Program-made: the position numbers and the translations under genes
The notes under the pieces: generated by a model
The model's database searches: none
What the model was told of the DNA's origin: nothing
The model's input: only the letters and a program-made list of their open reading frames with translations
In this document: in pieces, positions 50,001 through 61,240 of the stretch
How positions within the stretch are numbered: the first letter of the stretch is position 1
Layout of the letters: the number at the start of each line of letters is the position of its first letter
NCBI GenBank assembly: GCA_037974665.1
Contig: CM075765.1
Location: forward strand, 56,615,747 to 56,679,746
Source of the DNA: Ehretia macrophylla
Taxonomy: Eukaryota; Streptophyta; Magnoliopsida; Boraginales; Ehretiaceae
Reading direction: 5' to 3'
DNA length: 64,000 nucleotides

Positions 50001-50604
50001 CGGTGTCTTCGACTTTGCCGCTTCTTACTACCGAATCCGAGGGCACTTTTGAGGTCTTCTATCTAAGGCAAAGGCGAATCCCTCGTACTGTATACGGTCG
50101 AGCTGGCTTGGCTGGTACATCAAGCATATCGACATATTCTTTGTTCGGTCTGGCACACATCTCTGTCAATGTCAATGAAGTAACAGAATTCATTCCTACT
50201 GTTTGAGAAAAACGTGAAGAATTGCCATTTTATGTGCTTGTAAGGCCTAAATATAGGTGAAAATAGGGCTATAAGTAGTCCGTTTGCTATTGTTATAAGG
50301 GCTGCTCGCCTTTCTATGGCTTGGCTTCACTATCGCTCCTATGTAGTGGTCGACCTAAAAAGTAGTATTCCTGCCATACCAGAATGCCTATTATCTAGTG
50401 CTAAAAGCAGGTAAGATGAGGTTGCTCTACTTCATAGACAAGGCTCGTTCCGTACTTTACTTATGAGCTCGTGTAGTACTCGCCCATATCTCTAAAGGGG
50501 CTTATGCACTCTACTTGCTGTCTACTCATCGAGCGTTAGAACGAGTGAAGCCTTCAATTTAGTGGCTTCTCCCATTTTCCCTTACCCTACTCTTTCATTT
50601 CCGC
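47026..50604. other. Mitochondrial-like spacer downstream of cox2 (cox2 is on the minus strand)
   Basis: About 3.6 kb without a recognised gene. Frames such as 47325-47624 (-), 49554-49859 (+) and 49892-50206 (+) have no visible homology. Because cox2 exon 3 ends at 50605, at least the right part is mitochondrial 3' flank. Confidence 0.4.
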
Positions 50605-50687
50605 TTAAGCTTCCCTGGTTTGGGGGATTAATTGATTGGATACCCGAGAATCATAATCTTTCCTAGGAACAACTTCTACGATGATAG

Positions 50688-52062
50688 ATAGGGGTCAGGT
50701 TTGTTTGGCATCTATGCCCCATACCCTCCAAACATTATGGGAGTCTTTCAGCTCATACTGCTCACACTCCTAGATCTTCACAGCGCCTCCTCCACCATAG
50801 TGTAAGCTGGGAGCTACTTTGAAAAGTGAGGCCTACTTCAAAATTCGCTTTCTACAAATGTCAACAATACCACAAAAATAAGTAAACTATGGTTGCCCAC
50901 TGATCTGATCATAGGTGAAATCCAGTCCCTTCGTTTCGTGCCATGTTTGGAAACCGTAAGTCAGGCCCCATTCGCCTCTATGCAGCGAGAAAGCGAGCAG
51001 CAAGCTGAAATAGCCAAGCCCCTTTTTAATAATAATAAGGTAAGCTCCATAGCTCCAACCTATCCAAGGGGAAAGGCAAAACTAGTTGAAGGAAGGGCTT
51101 CATAGCCTTACCTTTTTCCCTATTAAAGGGAGAGCTTTTTCTTTTTATTCTTAAATTTTAGTATTTTTTGAATATAAGAATAAGCTAAGAGGGCTGGGAA
51201 TCATAAGAATTAAGAAGTCCTAAATTGAATTGAATAGGGTGAAAAACATAGGTTTGGAAATGGCTGGATTTGTAAGAGGAAGGGCAGCCCCACCCCTAAA
51301 CAAAAGTGTACGTACATAGAAAAAAGAGACTGGTTATGGCCTTTATTTGATAGAGCTCCTTCCCATCTATCTTGACAAGGAAGAGGGTCAGTAGTCTCTG
51401 CCGTTGCAGGTCCTTCTCTTTCTGCTGAGACGACCCTCTTTTTAGTTTTTGTTTGTTCACCACGGCACGAAATCATAAAGAAGCTAGAATAACTCAGAAA
51501 GAGATTGGTGCCTAGTGAGAGCGTCTCTTGTCTTTGTAGAGGAACAGTACAATCTTGGACTGGCCCCATTCGCATGACCTAGAAAGAAAAAGAAGTCCAT
51601 GCTACTATAAGGCCTCTAAACTCCTTCCTCAGGACACTCTTGCATTGCCCATAGGGACGGGGTAGCCCCGACTTCCATAGGTCCTTGGTGCGACCTCCTA
51701 ATGAGAATTGAGGTCCTTGCGCATGCGTCTCTTCCTTAAGACTTGCTCGCTCTGTATGGAGTGCCCCATGGTTCCTCGAGTGCCAGCCACAGAGAGGAAT
51801 TCCATCAACTAGGGTTCTATTGGCTACTAACCACTCGTTCGCCAACTGCTCGGGCTCTGCGTTTCAATTTTGTTATCCTAACCGCCTCTTCTACTCCAAC
51901 GGGAGCCTGGCCCCTTCTTCTCTCTTATCTAATGCCTTGCTCCTCGGCTTCATACAGCTCCAGTCGCTCGCTGTAATAGCTTGCTTCTTGGGTGGCTCGC
52001 ACCCTGGGCGGTATGGCTGAGCTAGTGTGGGCTCAATAGTCGGCCTATGTTTCTGTGTGCAC
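50688..52062 (-). other. cox2 intron 2 (group II, cox2i691)
   Basis: The intron starts GTGCACACAG after exon 2 ATGC and ends CCCCTAT before exon 3, close to the group II rules GTGYG and AY. Its length is 1375 bp. Near the 3' end a domain V-like hairpin with a GAAA loop is visible at about 50735-50780 (minus strand GAGCAGTATGAGCTGAAAG), followed by a domain VI-like stem. No maturase frame is present. Confidence 0.8.
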
Positions 52063-52380
52063 GCATAAAGGCATGATTAGTTCCACAAATCTCACTGCAC
52101 TGACCATAGTAAACTCCTTCTCGTTGTACCGAAATAGAGGTCTGATTTAACCGACCAGGTACAGCATCACATTTGACACCTAAGGAATGTACAACCCAAC
52201 TATTAAGTACATCAGCAGATGTTACAATAATGTGTAAATGCATTTTTGCTGGTACAACCACTCTATTGTCTACTTCTAATAAACGTGATTGACCAAATTT
52301 TGAATCATCTACTGGAATCATATAATTGTCAAAAGTGAGTGACTATTCATCAAAACTGTTATAGTCTGAATACTCATAAG

Positions 52381-53869
52381 GTTGGGTCGACGTTCGCCTC
52401 CCCCCAAAACTATACTTGCAAGTTTCCCCGCAAAAATCTCTCCATACCTACTCTTAGAAAGAACACTATTTTTCTTTAGTTAGGTAGTTCTCCCGACCGT
52501 AAGACCCTTTATGAGTAAGGGTAATCAAAGGCTGGGAAAAGTAGATTGGCAACGGGAAACCATTTCTCACCCAGCCCTACCTGCCATATGTATTCGACGG
52601 GGAGGCTGGAACCAAAAAAGACCTGGTTCCACACATATGAGAAAGGCAAAAGATATGGGACGACTAGTTCACCACGAAGAGCGAATTTGATCCTATAGTC
52701 ATCTTCTTTGTTCAAAAAATGCCCAGTGCAAAGGGATGTTAGTTGGCTTGGCAAAGTTGTAGGCCCCAATAAATAAGATCCAGAGTGATTCCTAACCTAT
52801 CCCATCAGGGACTCAGTTGAACGCTCGAGTATAGATTCCTTATGGTCATGTGAACGACTGGGGTCGTAGATCTAAAAGGATCCATCCATAGGCCTGACCA
52901 GATATCCTTTGTCCACAAACAAAAACAAAGTAGGTTTTTAGTAGTAGTTCATGAGACCTCGAATTCCCACGTTCCAGCATGCATTATGCCAAGAGGTCCC
53001 ACCCCCAAATCTAGCTGAGAAGTTGAGTCACCCTTCTTTTTTTTTTGTTGCAGCAAGTCAGTTGCAAGGCGCTCTAGACCTGGACCTGTTCGAATATGAG
53101 CTGAGCTTCCAATAATAATATCCTACTACTGCTCCTTCCAACGAACTGGACGATTTCCCTAGCTTTTGAGTTTCACGTGCTTTTTTTTTCAGAAAAAGAA
53201 TAGAATAAAGAAAAAGATAGTCTATATCCTGTATCGATCATAGGATCACTCTATGAATAGGTAAATTCTCTATGACCTTCCATCATTCACGATATTCATT
53301 GCTTCTCGCTGCGAACAGCTCCTCAGTGGATGAGTAGAAGCGTTGGTCCTCTTTGGTCAAGTTGCTTGTGCCTGTTGTTACCTACTGAAGGACCTCCATC
53401 CCCGAAGTGAAGAAAGAGGAGCAGGAAGAACAGGTTGTCCTCTCCCGGCCCAGTAGTTCCGCAACTACTACCGTGGTTGTTTCCAATGGGGATCCCCTAT
53501 TCTGAAAGGTTATTAGGCCGACCCTTAGGTCCAAAGTTGTATGCCACTGCTATGGTGCCGATAGATTAACTACTTCAGCGCCGTTATCGGACATTGTAGG
53601 CTGAGCATCTATTTCTCGTATATCGTTCCATACCGAGAAGAGGGACGTGTACCTCCAACAACAACAAGAATGGAACCATAGGCTCTTATGCTGGGAGCAT
53701 TTCGGGGTATATGTCTAACCACCTCAACTCCCTGTTTCTAGCATGCTAAAGTTATTAAAGTGTCTCGATCGCGTGAATGGGAGATTACTGGTAAGCCAGA
53801 TGCTTCATGAACCATATTACACTTTAAGGCATTTTGTTGCACTTAAATCACCCTCGTGAAGAGGCACAC
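52381..53869 (-). other. cox2 intron 1 (group II, cox2i373)
   Basis: The intron starts GTGTGCCTCTTC directly after exon 1 and ends ACCCAAC before CTTATGAG of exon 2. The length is 1489 bp. Domain V is recognisable at about 52406-52442 by the TGCGGGGAAACTTGCA hairpin, though its outer stem has decayed. No maturase frame is seen. The frame at 52509-52769 (-) lies inside the intron and has no homology. Confidence 0.85.
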
Positions 53870-54251
53870 TTCGATACCATTGATGTCCAATAGCTTTGAT
53901 AGTAACGGCTGGATCTACTACTACCTCGTCCATTGAGAATAATAGAGCAAATGATGGTATAGCAATGAACATCGGGATGATACTAGGAAATATGGTCCGA
54001 ATAATCTCGATAGTAGTTCCATGAACAATCCTTTGCGGGATTGGATTTTTTCTATAGTGGAAATACCATAAAGCGTGAACCAAGATCCATGATACGAAAA
54101 CCAAAATCAGAATGAGGAAAAAAAATATATCATGATGTAAGTCTCTTATTCCTTGCATCATAGGTGTTGATGCGTCTTGAGATCCTAATTGCCATGGTTC
54201 CGCTGCATCACAAGGAATAATTGTGAGGAATAACCATTCTAGAACAATCAT

Positions 54252-55599
54252 TTGGTTTGGTTCATTCTTTGACTGCTCTACTCCCTCCCCCCCCCCCCCC
54301 CCCCCACCAAAAAAAAAGAGAGACTTGTTGTTGCTCTCGCAATTTAGGAAAACGAAAATTGTCGGTTGGGTTGGTCCGACCAAGAAAGGCATGGGAGTCT
54401 TTGGACATTGCTTGGGCCGAGTTAAGTAAACACTGACTACCTAGAAGAAAACGGATGCGCGTTAACGCAACGGCTTTCACGCTCCTTGCTTGTTCCCCCA
54501 CTGTATACTTTCTATATATCTATCTTCATTATCGGCTGCATGCTATCGGAGCTAAAGCAATGGGAGGTTCAGTCTTACCGTGCAACGCACTCAATTCAAT
54601 GATCAAGCAGTACGAATCTTTTTCTCTTTCTATGTGAAATTTCAGGGTTGGTAGTTAGCTGCGCAGCAACCAATGCATCTAATGGGAAAAAATTCCAGAT
54701 AAAGTCCATGTGGCCTCGTGATTAGACGAAGAGATTACTCTATCATGCGCACCAAACCTAAGGTTTAGGCTCCATCTTCTAGATACGCAACCTCTGAGAT
54801 AGAAGGAAGATCCATATCACACTAGGAATCAACCGCCACTAACCAGAGAAAGGAAAGTATGACTGCCAACCATACTAGAACCAGTCTCCAAGAAAGGAAA
54901 GAAGAAAACATGAGGGACTAACCAATCGGCAGGAACTCCCGAGATTGAGAGATTCATAGGGAAAGATGCTAAAGAATGCCTAATCGTGAAAAAGGATAGA
55001 AGTTAAGAAGCGGAAAGAGAAGCCTAATTTCTTTTTTTCACTAGAGTATGGACCCAAGTTCATCAGACGACTCATTTGACTTTTAAGTGAAGGCCAAGGC
55101 CGGTTCACAGTAATGAATGGTAGTATCGGTCAGGGCAAACATAATACTCGTCCCTGCCTCTTTGTTTGAATCACTGACAATTCGGGCAAGCCCGCAGGAC
55201 TGGAATTTTGAAAAGAAGGAATGTCTAACTTTTCCTATTCTAGTACAGGTTATTGAATGAACTCAACTTGGTAGCCCGTGAGTGAAGGGAGGGGCTAAAA
55301 CTAACTTAATCCACTCTTCGAACCAAACAAAAGGCTTCGTCCCTACTACCGCAAAAGCCGATGAGAGGCGTATGGAGGATCCTCCGAACGACCCTTTGCT
55401 TTAATGGTCGTGTTTTTGCATAATGAGGTCTTCTTATCTCTTTTTTTCTGCAAAGAATGGTCGAGCATCTTCAAACCTCACCCTCCTTCCAATCAAATCT
55501 ATTCTAAGGTGTCCAGAGGCAGGGGAAAAAATTGATGGATTGATCGACCAACTTCAATAGATGCATAACCTGCTTCCATCTGTCTAGAATGAGGGAATT
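54252..55599. other. cox2 5' flank and mitochondrial-like spacer, with a 19-bp C run
   Basis: The left end is the upstream region of cox2. A run of 19 C is present at 54287-54305, followed after ACC by nine A, about 40 bp from the cox2 start. No gene is recognised in the remainder. Confidence 0.45.
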
Positions 55600-56570
55600 A
55601 AGGCAGGTATAGTCGAACTGAACTCATTGATTCTAAGGTGGGTGATAAATAGCTATATCCGTATCAAGCCTACCATCTCCGTGGACGCTATGTTATCCAA
55701 ACTCCCAGCATCAATGATTATCTTTGCATTGGCCAATTCCGACATAGATTTAGAATACAGCCTTCCGTCTCCTCCTCCTTTCTATTGACGTTGGCTCACG
55801 TTGCCACACAATCTAACGACAGTGAAACTGTCTCCTCTCCTATGCTTTAGAACCCCCGCTATGTTTCTGACTTGAACTTACCTTTAGAGCTTCCTGGGCT
55901 CTAGGCTCCACAACGTTCACTCTTCCATCTTCAGCTGGTCTATTATGCACTCCCCCAGCAACATTCGTTCATCTAAACATTGGAACAGTAACGAGCAAAA
56001 TGCCCCACTCCTCTACATTCATAACAGTTACCGGATCTCCTCTGCAGAAAGCTCTGCTGGCCTCGCTCTTCAAACTGATGGCGTCTCGACGTTCTCCTTC
56101 AAGTCGTCCTGGCACTCTAACACTTGAATAAGTTTGTAAAAACGCTCACATTTTTTTTGCTTCCTATGAACCCCTCCTAGTTTGTGGCAACTTTCTACTC
56201 CTCCTGAGCTGTCTTGTCGTATCTAAAATGGCTTCGAGTATCTGACCTCACCACTGCTGCCTGCTCTATCCTTCATCGGCACTTCTTAGTCCACAACATA
56301 CCTGATCTTCTCTTGATCCATCTGAATGACACCCTTGCTAATCCAATGGCCAAGAAATAGCACTTTCGTTTGAGTACTCTTTCACGTACCGCCTATTTTC
56401 CTGTTACACCTGGAAGACTGTACTAAGAGTTCCAAAGCCCTAGTGAGTGACTATAAACGATTATGTCATCGAGGTTTTCCACTACAACCTGGTCAAGGTA
56501 AGAGTTTTAGTTATCCATTTAAGTGTGGAACAAGACCTGAATTAGGATGATATTCATAGATCGCTTACTC
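55600..56570 (-). mobile_element. Ty3/gypsy fossil: RT, protease and zinc knuckle pieces
   Basis: On the minus strand, peptides resembling gypsy pol occur: a reverse transcriptase piece around DDIIVYSHSLGLW near 56450-56510, a zinc knuckle of the CYECRGVGHFARYC form near 56010-56035, and a protease-like KIIIDAGSLDNIAST near 55700. Their order along the minus strand does not follow a single intact pol, so the fragment is rearranged as well as broken. No LTR was found. Confidence 0.55.
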
Positions 56571-57194
56571 TTTGTGTACATTATGGAGTCTCCACTCCAT
56601 GTTGAAAGCTCTTTCAAATAGCATGAGCATTGAAAGTCTTCAATTAGACTAGAGCCTTAGATTCTTTTTTTTTTTTGACTTTATTCAAAGGGGAATAAAT
56701 AGGGGAAAAATGGTTCACTAGAGTTTCTCTCTTGAAAAATGGTTTTATTTATTCTCTTGAAGGTCTTTTTCTATCTTTTTTTTTCATGGTATCAAACCCA
56801 ACAATAGAATTTGGGTGCTAAAACAACCCTAAACCTGCTTGTTTAGAGAATAAAACAATTCTTGTCTGCTTTTTCTTTTTTGATTTTATGATCGATATAA
56901 ATGGATAATTTTTTGTTATGTGCCCTATACCCACCCAATTTGTTTGGTAGATCCTAACACGAATTATGCGCACAATAAGGATTATAATTATTGATACAGT
57001 TTATTTTGGATACCTAGCTATCTTATCAATATATTTACAAAAAAGCCTTCGATGTTGTGATGAAATTGTGATACATAATCAATCCTATTTGTTTTGTTCA
57101 TTACTAAAATGAATCGAATCCTATCAAATATTTATATTTATCTTTTGAATTACTCATATATATCCTATGAATTTCATTTCGCACCGTAAACTAT
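56571..57194. other. Spacer upstream of mttB
   Basis: An AT-rich stretch with no gene recognised. The last few dozen bases are probably the mttB leader. Confidence 0.35.
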
Positions 57195-57978
57195 TCTAGG
57201 AGAAGTTCGAATCGGTTCCGTTCGGATATTGATTGGCCTTGGTTTGACATGATTTATGTGTTACTGGTTCCGGAAGAGTTAATATCTCTATTAGCAAAAC
57301 CCTTTCTTACCCTGCCTTTGGACTCGTATTTTGTTTGTACACAATCAACGGAGGCCTTCTCGACATATGTTGCAACGTTTTCAATAGCATGTTCTTACTT
57401 CGTCTTTCCCTTAATAAGTCATCCAATTTGGTGTTTTGATCCCCAATTGATATGGGGAACAAAGGACGAAATACAATCGATTCCTCCATTTAAGTGGTTC
57501 TCGCTTCTCCTTGTTCCTGGTCTTAACACCTCCCCAGGTAGTTCCCAATCTTTGGCCCTTTCTATACTTCATGGGTCCAACATCAACAAATTCCCTCATG
57601 ATCAAGTTACAACCTAAGATCTATGAACATATTATGTTAACTATTCGTATTTTGTGCATTGCATCGGTATTCTCCCAAGTACCTATAATTGTGATCTGTT
57701 TGCCAGAACCAAGGGTCTTTCTATAGAAACCTCTACGAACAATCGTCATTTCTTGATGGTTTTTTCGCTTCTCAGAACTGCTCTTTCTACACCTCCAGAT
57801 ATCTGGTGCCAAATTGTTACCCGTTTTCTTATATCTTTGATAATAGAGTTGGATATCTTTGTGGCATCGATTGTACAAGTTTGTGAAGAGGGCTAGACGA
57901 GTAGAATGAGGAAGAGCGGCTCGATCAACGAAAAAGAAGAGTACTCCCCCTAGAACCTGGCAAAGTCATTATCAATGA
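57195..57978 (+). pseudogene. mttB: mttB pseudogene (TatC-like translocase subunit, orfX)
   Basis: MttB is the mitochondrial TatC homologue, a six-helix membrane protein of the twin-arginine transport type. Homology begins at about 57195 ([18 protein letters not shown]) and runs through [74 protein letters not shown], to a C-terminal tail ending TWQSHYQ and TGA at 57976-57978. The homology moves between frames at least twice in the first half, so one or more small indels are present. TGG codons have become TGA near 57243 and TAG near 57891, both G-to-A. The normal plant gene lacks a standard ATG start, so I set the start by homology only. It is clearly not functional. Confidence 0.88.
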
Positions 57979-59100
57979 ATTCCTGAGAAATTCTCAACCA
58001 ACATATACGATTCATTCCCATAAAGATTCTAACACACAAAATACTATTTACCTTAGGAGCAGGATGAGTGATCCATCCGGTGAGCACCAGTGAAGAACGC
58101 AAGCAAAGCTGGAGCTCGGGTATTGATATATTCCATCAAGAGAAAGGAGGCAGACTACTAAGAAGGCCGACCACATAGGTGGAGCGAACCGAAAAACTTA
58201 GCTTTTCAGAGCGGACCAATCTTCTGTATCGCCCCCCTTACTCTCTCTCTATAAAAAAAAAGCCTGCGAGAAGCGCGAAGAGCTAGCTAAGTTACTAATC
58301 TCGTGGCGAAGGTTATACCTTAGAAAGTCAGTGAAACTAAGGTTTCATATGTGTTATATCTTTTCGATCGAGTGACAACTTCTAAGGAAGGCCTTCATTT
58401 CCCTTTGAAAAATGTAAAAAAAGAGCGCTAGGGAAATGGAGAGAGAAAAAGTTGCAGAAGTGCTTCTAGATCTCATGGACAAAGGCAAAATTTATAACAT
58501 CACTTTCCATATCTTGCTTACATAGAAAAAAAGAATTTAGGAGATGAAATCTCGATTACATTACTGCATGCCAAAATTCTATTTGAAAGAGTAGTCCATA
58601 GAATAAAAAAAGTATTCTGAAACCAAATGCTCTTGGATGGGTAGTTGAATAGGGAGATAAATACCTTTTTCTCCTTAATATTGAATGTAATCTATCACTT
58701 TGAGGTCATGAGAACCCTGTGATTTGATATAAATTATGGCATGCATCTATGAGGAGAATGGCGTGGCCAAACATCATCCCAGAAGTGAATCAACTTACCA
58801 TTACCCAAGTTCTACTTGAAAGTCTCTCTATATCAAATAATACTTTTCGTTATGCAGGATATTAAAGAGGTGGGTTGGTCAATCTGTTTTTGCCATTAGA
58901 GATGTACTTAACAACCAAATATGAGCACCATGGCTTTTTCTTTTCATTTGGAAATATCCATAGCCACCTCATAAGAAAGGATGACTTGGTTGAAGTGCAC
59001 TTCCTTCGTTAAGGTTTTTGAAAAAATCTAGACCATAAAAATATTTTCTTTTTTGTATGGGATGCTAATAAGGATGAACATGACGAGGTGTTATTGCATT
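57979..59100. other. mttB 3' flank and unassigned spacer
   Basis: The first few hundred bases look like the 3' flank of mttB. The remainder, to 59100, is AT-rich and holds no gene I recognise. Confidence 0.35.
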
Positions 59101-59149
59101 ACCTTTTTTTTTTGAATTGAAATTCAAACATATCTATCTCAATCTTGTG

Positions 59150-59420
59150 GCAATTTCTTCTTCAAATCATATCAAGATGAACTTTGAAGGAGTAGGGAAG
59201 GCTACTCTAGGAATTTGAATTATTGTAGGGTCATAAGAGATGGCAATGGTACTGTCATGTGGAATTGAACAGATCTCCTCTAGGAATCAAAGATACAACC
59301 TTTGCAGAAGCAAAAACTCTCCTGCATGGCCATAGTTTTGTCCAAACTATTGATTCTTTTAAAGTCATCATATCAAATTTGTTTTGGCTAAGAAGCCCGT
59401 AGGTTGTACGCCAGCCATAC
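59150..59420 (+). mobile_element. Possible RNase H fragment of LINE type
   Basis: A stretch reads IKMNFEGVGKATLGI, followed in another frame by IRDGNGTVMWN. These resemble the start of the plant LINE-associated RNase H domain (KxNFDGA...G...IRDxxGxxxW). Several frame changes and stops interrupt it. It lies close to, but opposite in strand from, the LINE endonuclease fragment at 59990-61240. Weak but specific motif support. Confidence 0.4.
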
Positions 59421-59989
59421 ATAGCTTGAACTGTGATTGCTACAATGCTTAGGCCAATCCCAAAGATGCTTTTGGTTGAATGTTCACACCTGGTCCACCA
59501 TCTACAATTCCTACATTCACTGCCCGAAATTGAAAAGAAAAATAGGAATTGTAACCTCTCGGTCTCCTATAGTCAGCCTCACGTTGTGCCTGACCGACGA
59601 GTCTGCCATCTCCTCGACTTTCCCTTTTTTGGGCTGCTCCTTAAGCCTTCGAGTGTCGAGCTTCGCTTGGGCTAGCTCCGAGGCTCTACCCTGGCTTCTC
59701 ATTGGTTTCTCCTAGGAGCCTTTATCGTATCACGTGCGCATCTTTAAGCAATCGGTGGAGGTGCCGAATACATACACGAGGCGGTCCCGGGAATTAAAGC
59801 CCATTCCCTCGTATTCAGGAACTCCTTAACTTCGGTTGAACAAATAAGGTTCAATCTTGTGAAAGCGTAGCGTAGGCGAAACCTGGCAGCCCGCCCAGAG
59901 TTTGACCTTCTCCAATCATGGAAGGAAGCCCTACTTTCCTTCCTTCCCCCAGCAGGCAACAACACTGGGAGGAAGACAATCAGGATCTC
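59421..59989. other. Unassigned sequence between LINE fragments
   Basis: No gene is recognised. The open frames on both strands overlap each other and lack homology. Confidence 0.3.
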
Positions 59990-61240
59990 ACGTATGGCAG
60001 CTCTTGCAACAAACTCCAAATCCAAGAGGTACCTACCTAGAAAACAAAAAGGAAAATCACCATTCACTAGTGAAAGATGAGAGAGAAAAGACCAATTGAA
60101 GTCCCCGGTGACCAACCATGGTCCCTAGATCCATTTAGACACTTTCTTTAGCTGCTCCCAAAGACATCTCCTCTCAAATATCAGGTGTGAGGCCTTTTAT
60201 CTCATCCAAGGCATAAAAAAATGTTTATTTGTCTCTGCAGCTAGAAGATAAAGCCTGATCAGATCTCTGTATGTCGTTAATGTCATAGTTATATTCTAGA
60301 TCAGCCAAATTCTGCCATTCCCAACTTCATTCTCCATAGTAATGGCTTTACTAAAAACCTTTCCCAAGCATTTGGTAATTCTGGCCACCTTTCTACTCCT
60401 CACTTTGGTTTCCACCAAGCCAATCAAATCTGCCTCTTGTGCTATTATATAATCTTTGGCCTCTCTCTGCTTCTCGACTTTACCGATCTTTCTGACATTT
60501 CATATAAGGACCTTCATGTGCAACTATTGTTGTTTTTACATTCCCCTCGTACCTTAGCGCTGCCTCTAGTTTTTTGTCTTGTGCAGCCCATATTTGTCTT
60601 TTGCTCTTTTGCCTTGACTTTCCCCTTCCCCTCTCTTTCTTAGAATTCAACATCTCTAATATGTTATGTATTTTGTTCATCCACTCTTCATTCAGGGTAA
60701 TTCGAACCAGGGGAGGATCTTCCACTTTTAAGGTCATAGCACTAGTACCTGAACGCTTACTCTTACTACTCTTCTCAGGTTCACCTCTTTTATTAGGATT
60801 GGCTGCCCTGAGGTTCTTCTTTGAAGACATTTGTTTATCACAGAACAAGTCGCCCTCAGTCACTACTATAGTTGACCCAGTATCAACCCTTTCTTCTAGA
60901 TCCTCACTTCTATGGGCCAAATCACTCTCCTCAGGAGTTATCTCCTTGACTACACCGTCCTCGGCTTTGTTACCCAGACACTCATCCTAAGTAATCTCTT
61001 CCGGTTCAGCAGTGTCCAAATCTAGCATCTTTGCCTCTTCTTGTTCAGGGTCCTCTAGAACCGCAAAACAGGTGGGGCTGACTAGGTCCAGTTGGGTCAT
61101 TCCACTAGCACAACTAGTGACTAGCTCTCCCCTCCCCCCTCCCCCCTTTGCCATTGTCACTAGGGGTACCACACCCCGTTGGATCGGCATTTTTTAAAAC
61201 ACCGACCCTTAGTCAATAGGGCAATTCAAAGAGGAGAACG
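59990..61240 (-). mobile_element. LINE (L1-type) fragment: end of ORF1 and start of ORF2 endonuclease
   Basis: On the minus strand, from 61190 down to about 60480, a charged ORF1-like protein end is visible (SPTCFAVLEDPEQEEAKMLD, then a lysine-rich part). It is followed by an AP-type endonuclease: IIAQEADLIGLVETKVRSRK, then ENEVGNGRIWLI, LLWEQLKKVSKWI, and GPWLVTGDFN at about 60095-60125. The order and the TGDFN motif are typical of plant L1 LINEs. TGG codons have become stops at several places, and the reverse transcriptase half is missing. It is a 5'-part fragment with sequence of other origin behind it. Confidence 0.7.

Larger units (their letters stand above)
50605..54251 (-). pseudogene. 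cox2: cox2 pseudogene with both group II introns (cytochrome c oxidase subunit II)
   Basis: Cox2 carries the CuA centre that takes electrons from cytochrome c. Three exons are visible on the minus strand: 54251-53870 (382 nt, [12 protein letters not shown] onward), 52380-52063 (318 nt, TYEYSDYNSF onward) and 50687-50605 (83 nt, ending SNQLIPQTREA and TAA). They sum to 783 nt, 260 codons plus stop, the usual angiosperm length, and the junctions fall at the known intron sites cox2i373 and cox2i691. The CuA motif [12 protein letters not shown] is kept. A TAG at 52345-52343 (codon 140) stands for CAG, and the CuA ligand histidine of the SADV.HSW motif is asparagine (ADVLNSW). Many other replacements fit C-to-T decay. 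Retained introns show that DNA, not spliced RNA, was transferred. It is a non-functional nuclear copy. Confidence 0.92.

Noticed and set aside
60574-60990. 138-codon plus-strand frame
   Set aside because: It is antisense to the LINE ORF1-like region, which has the better protein evidence.
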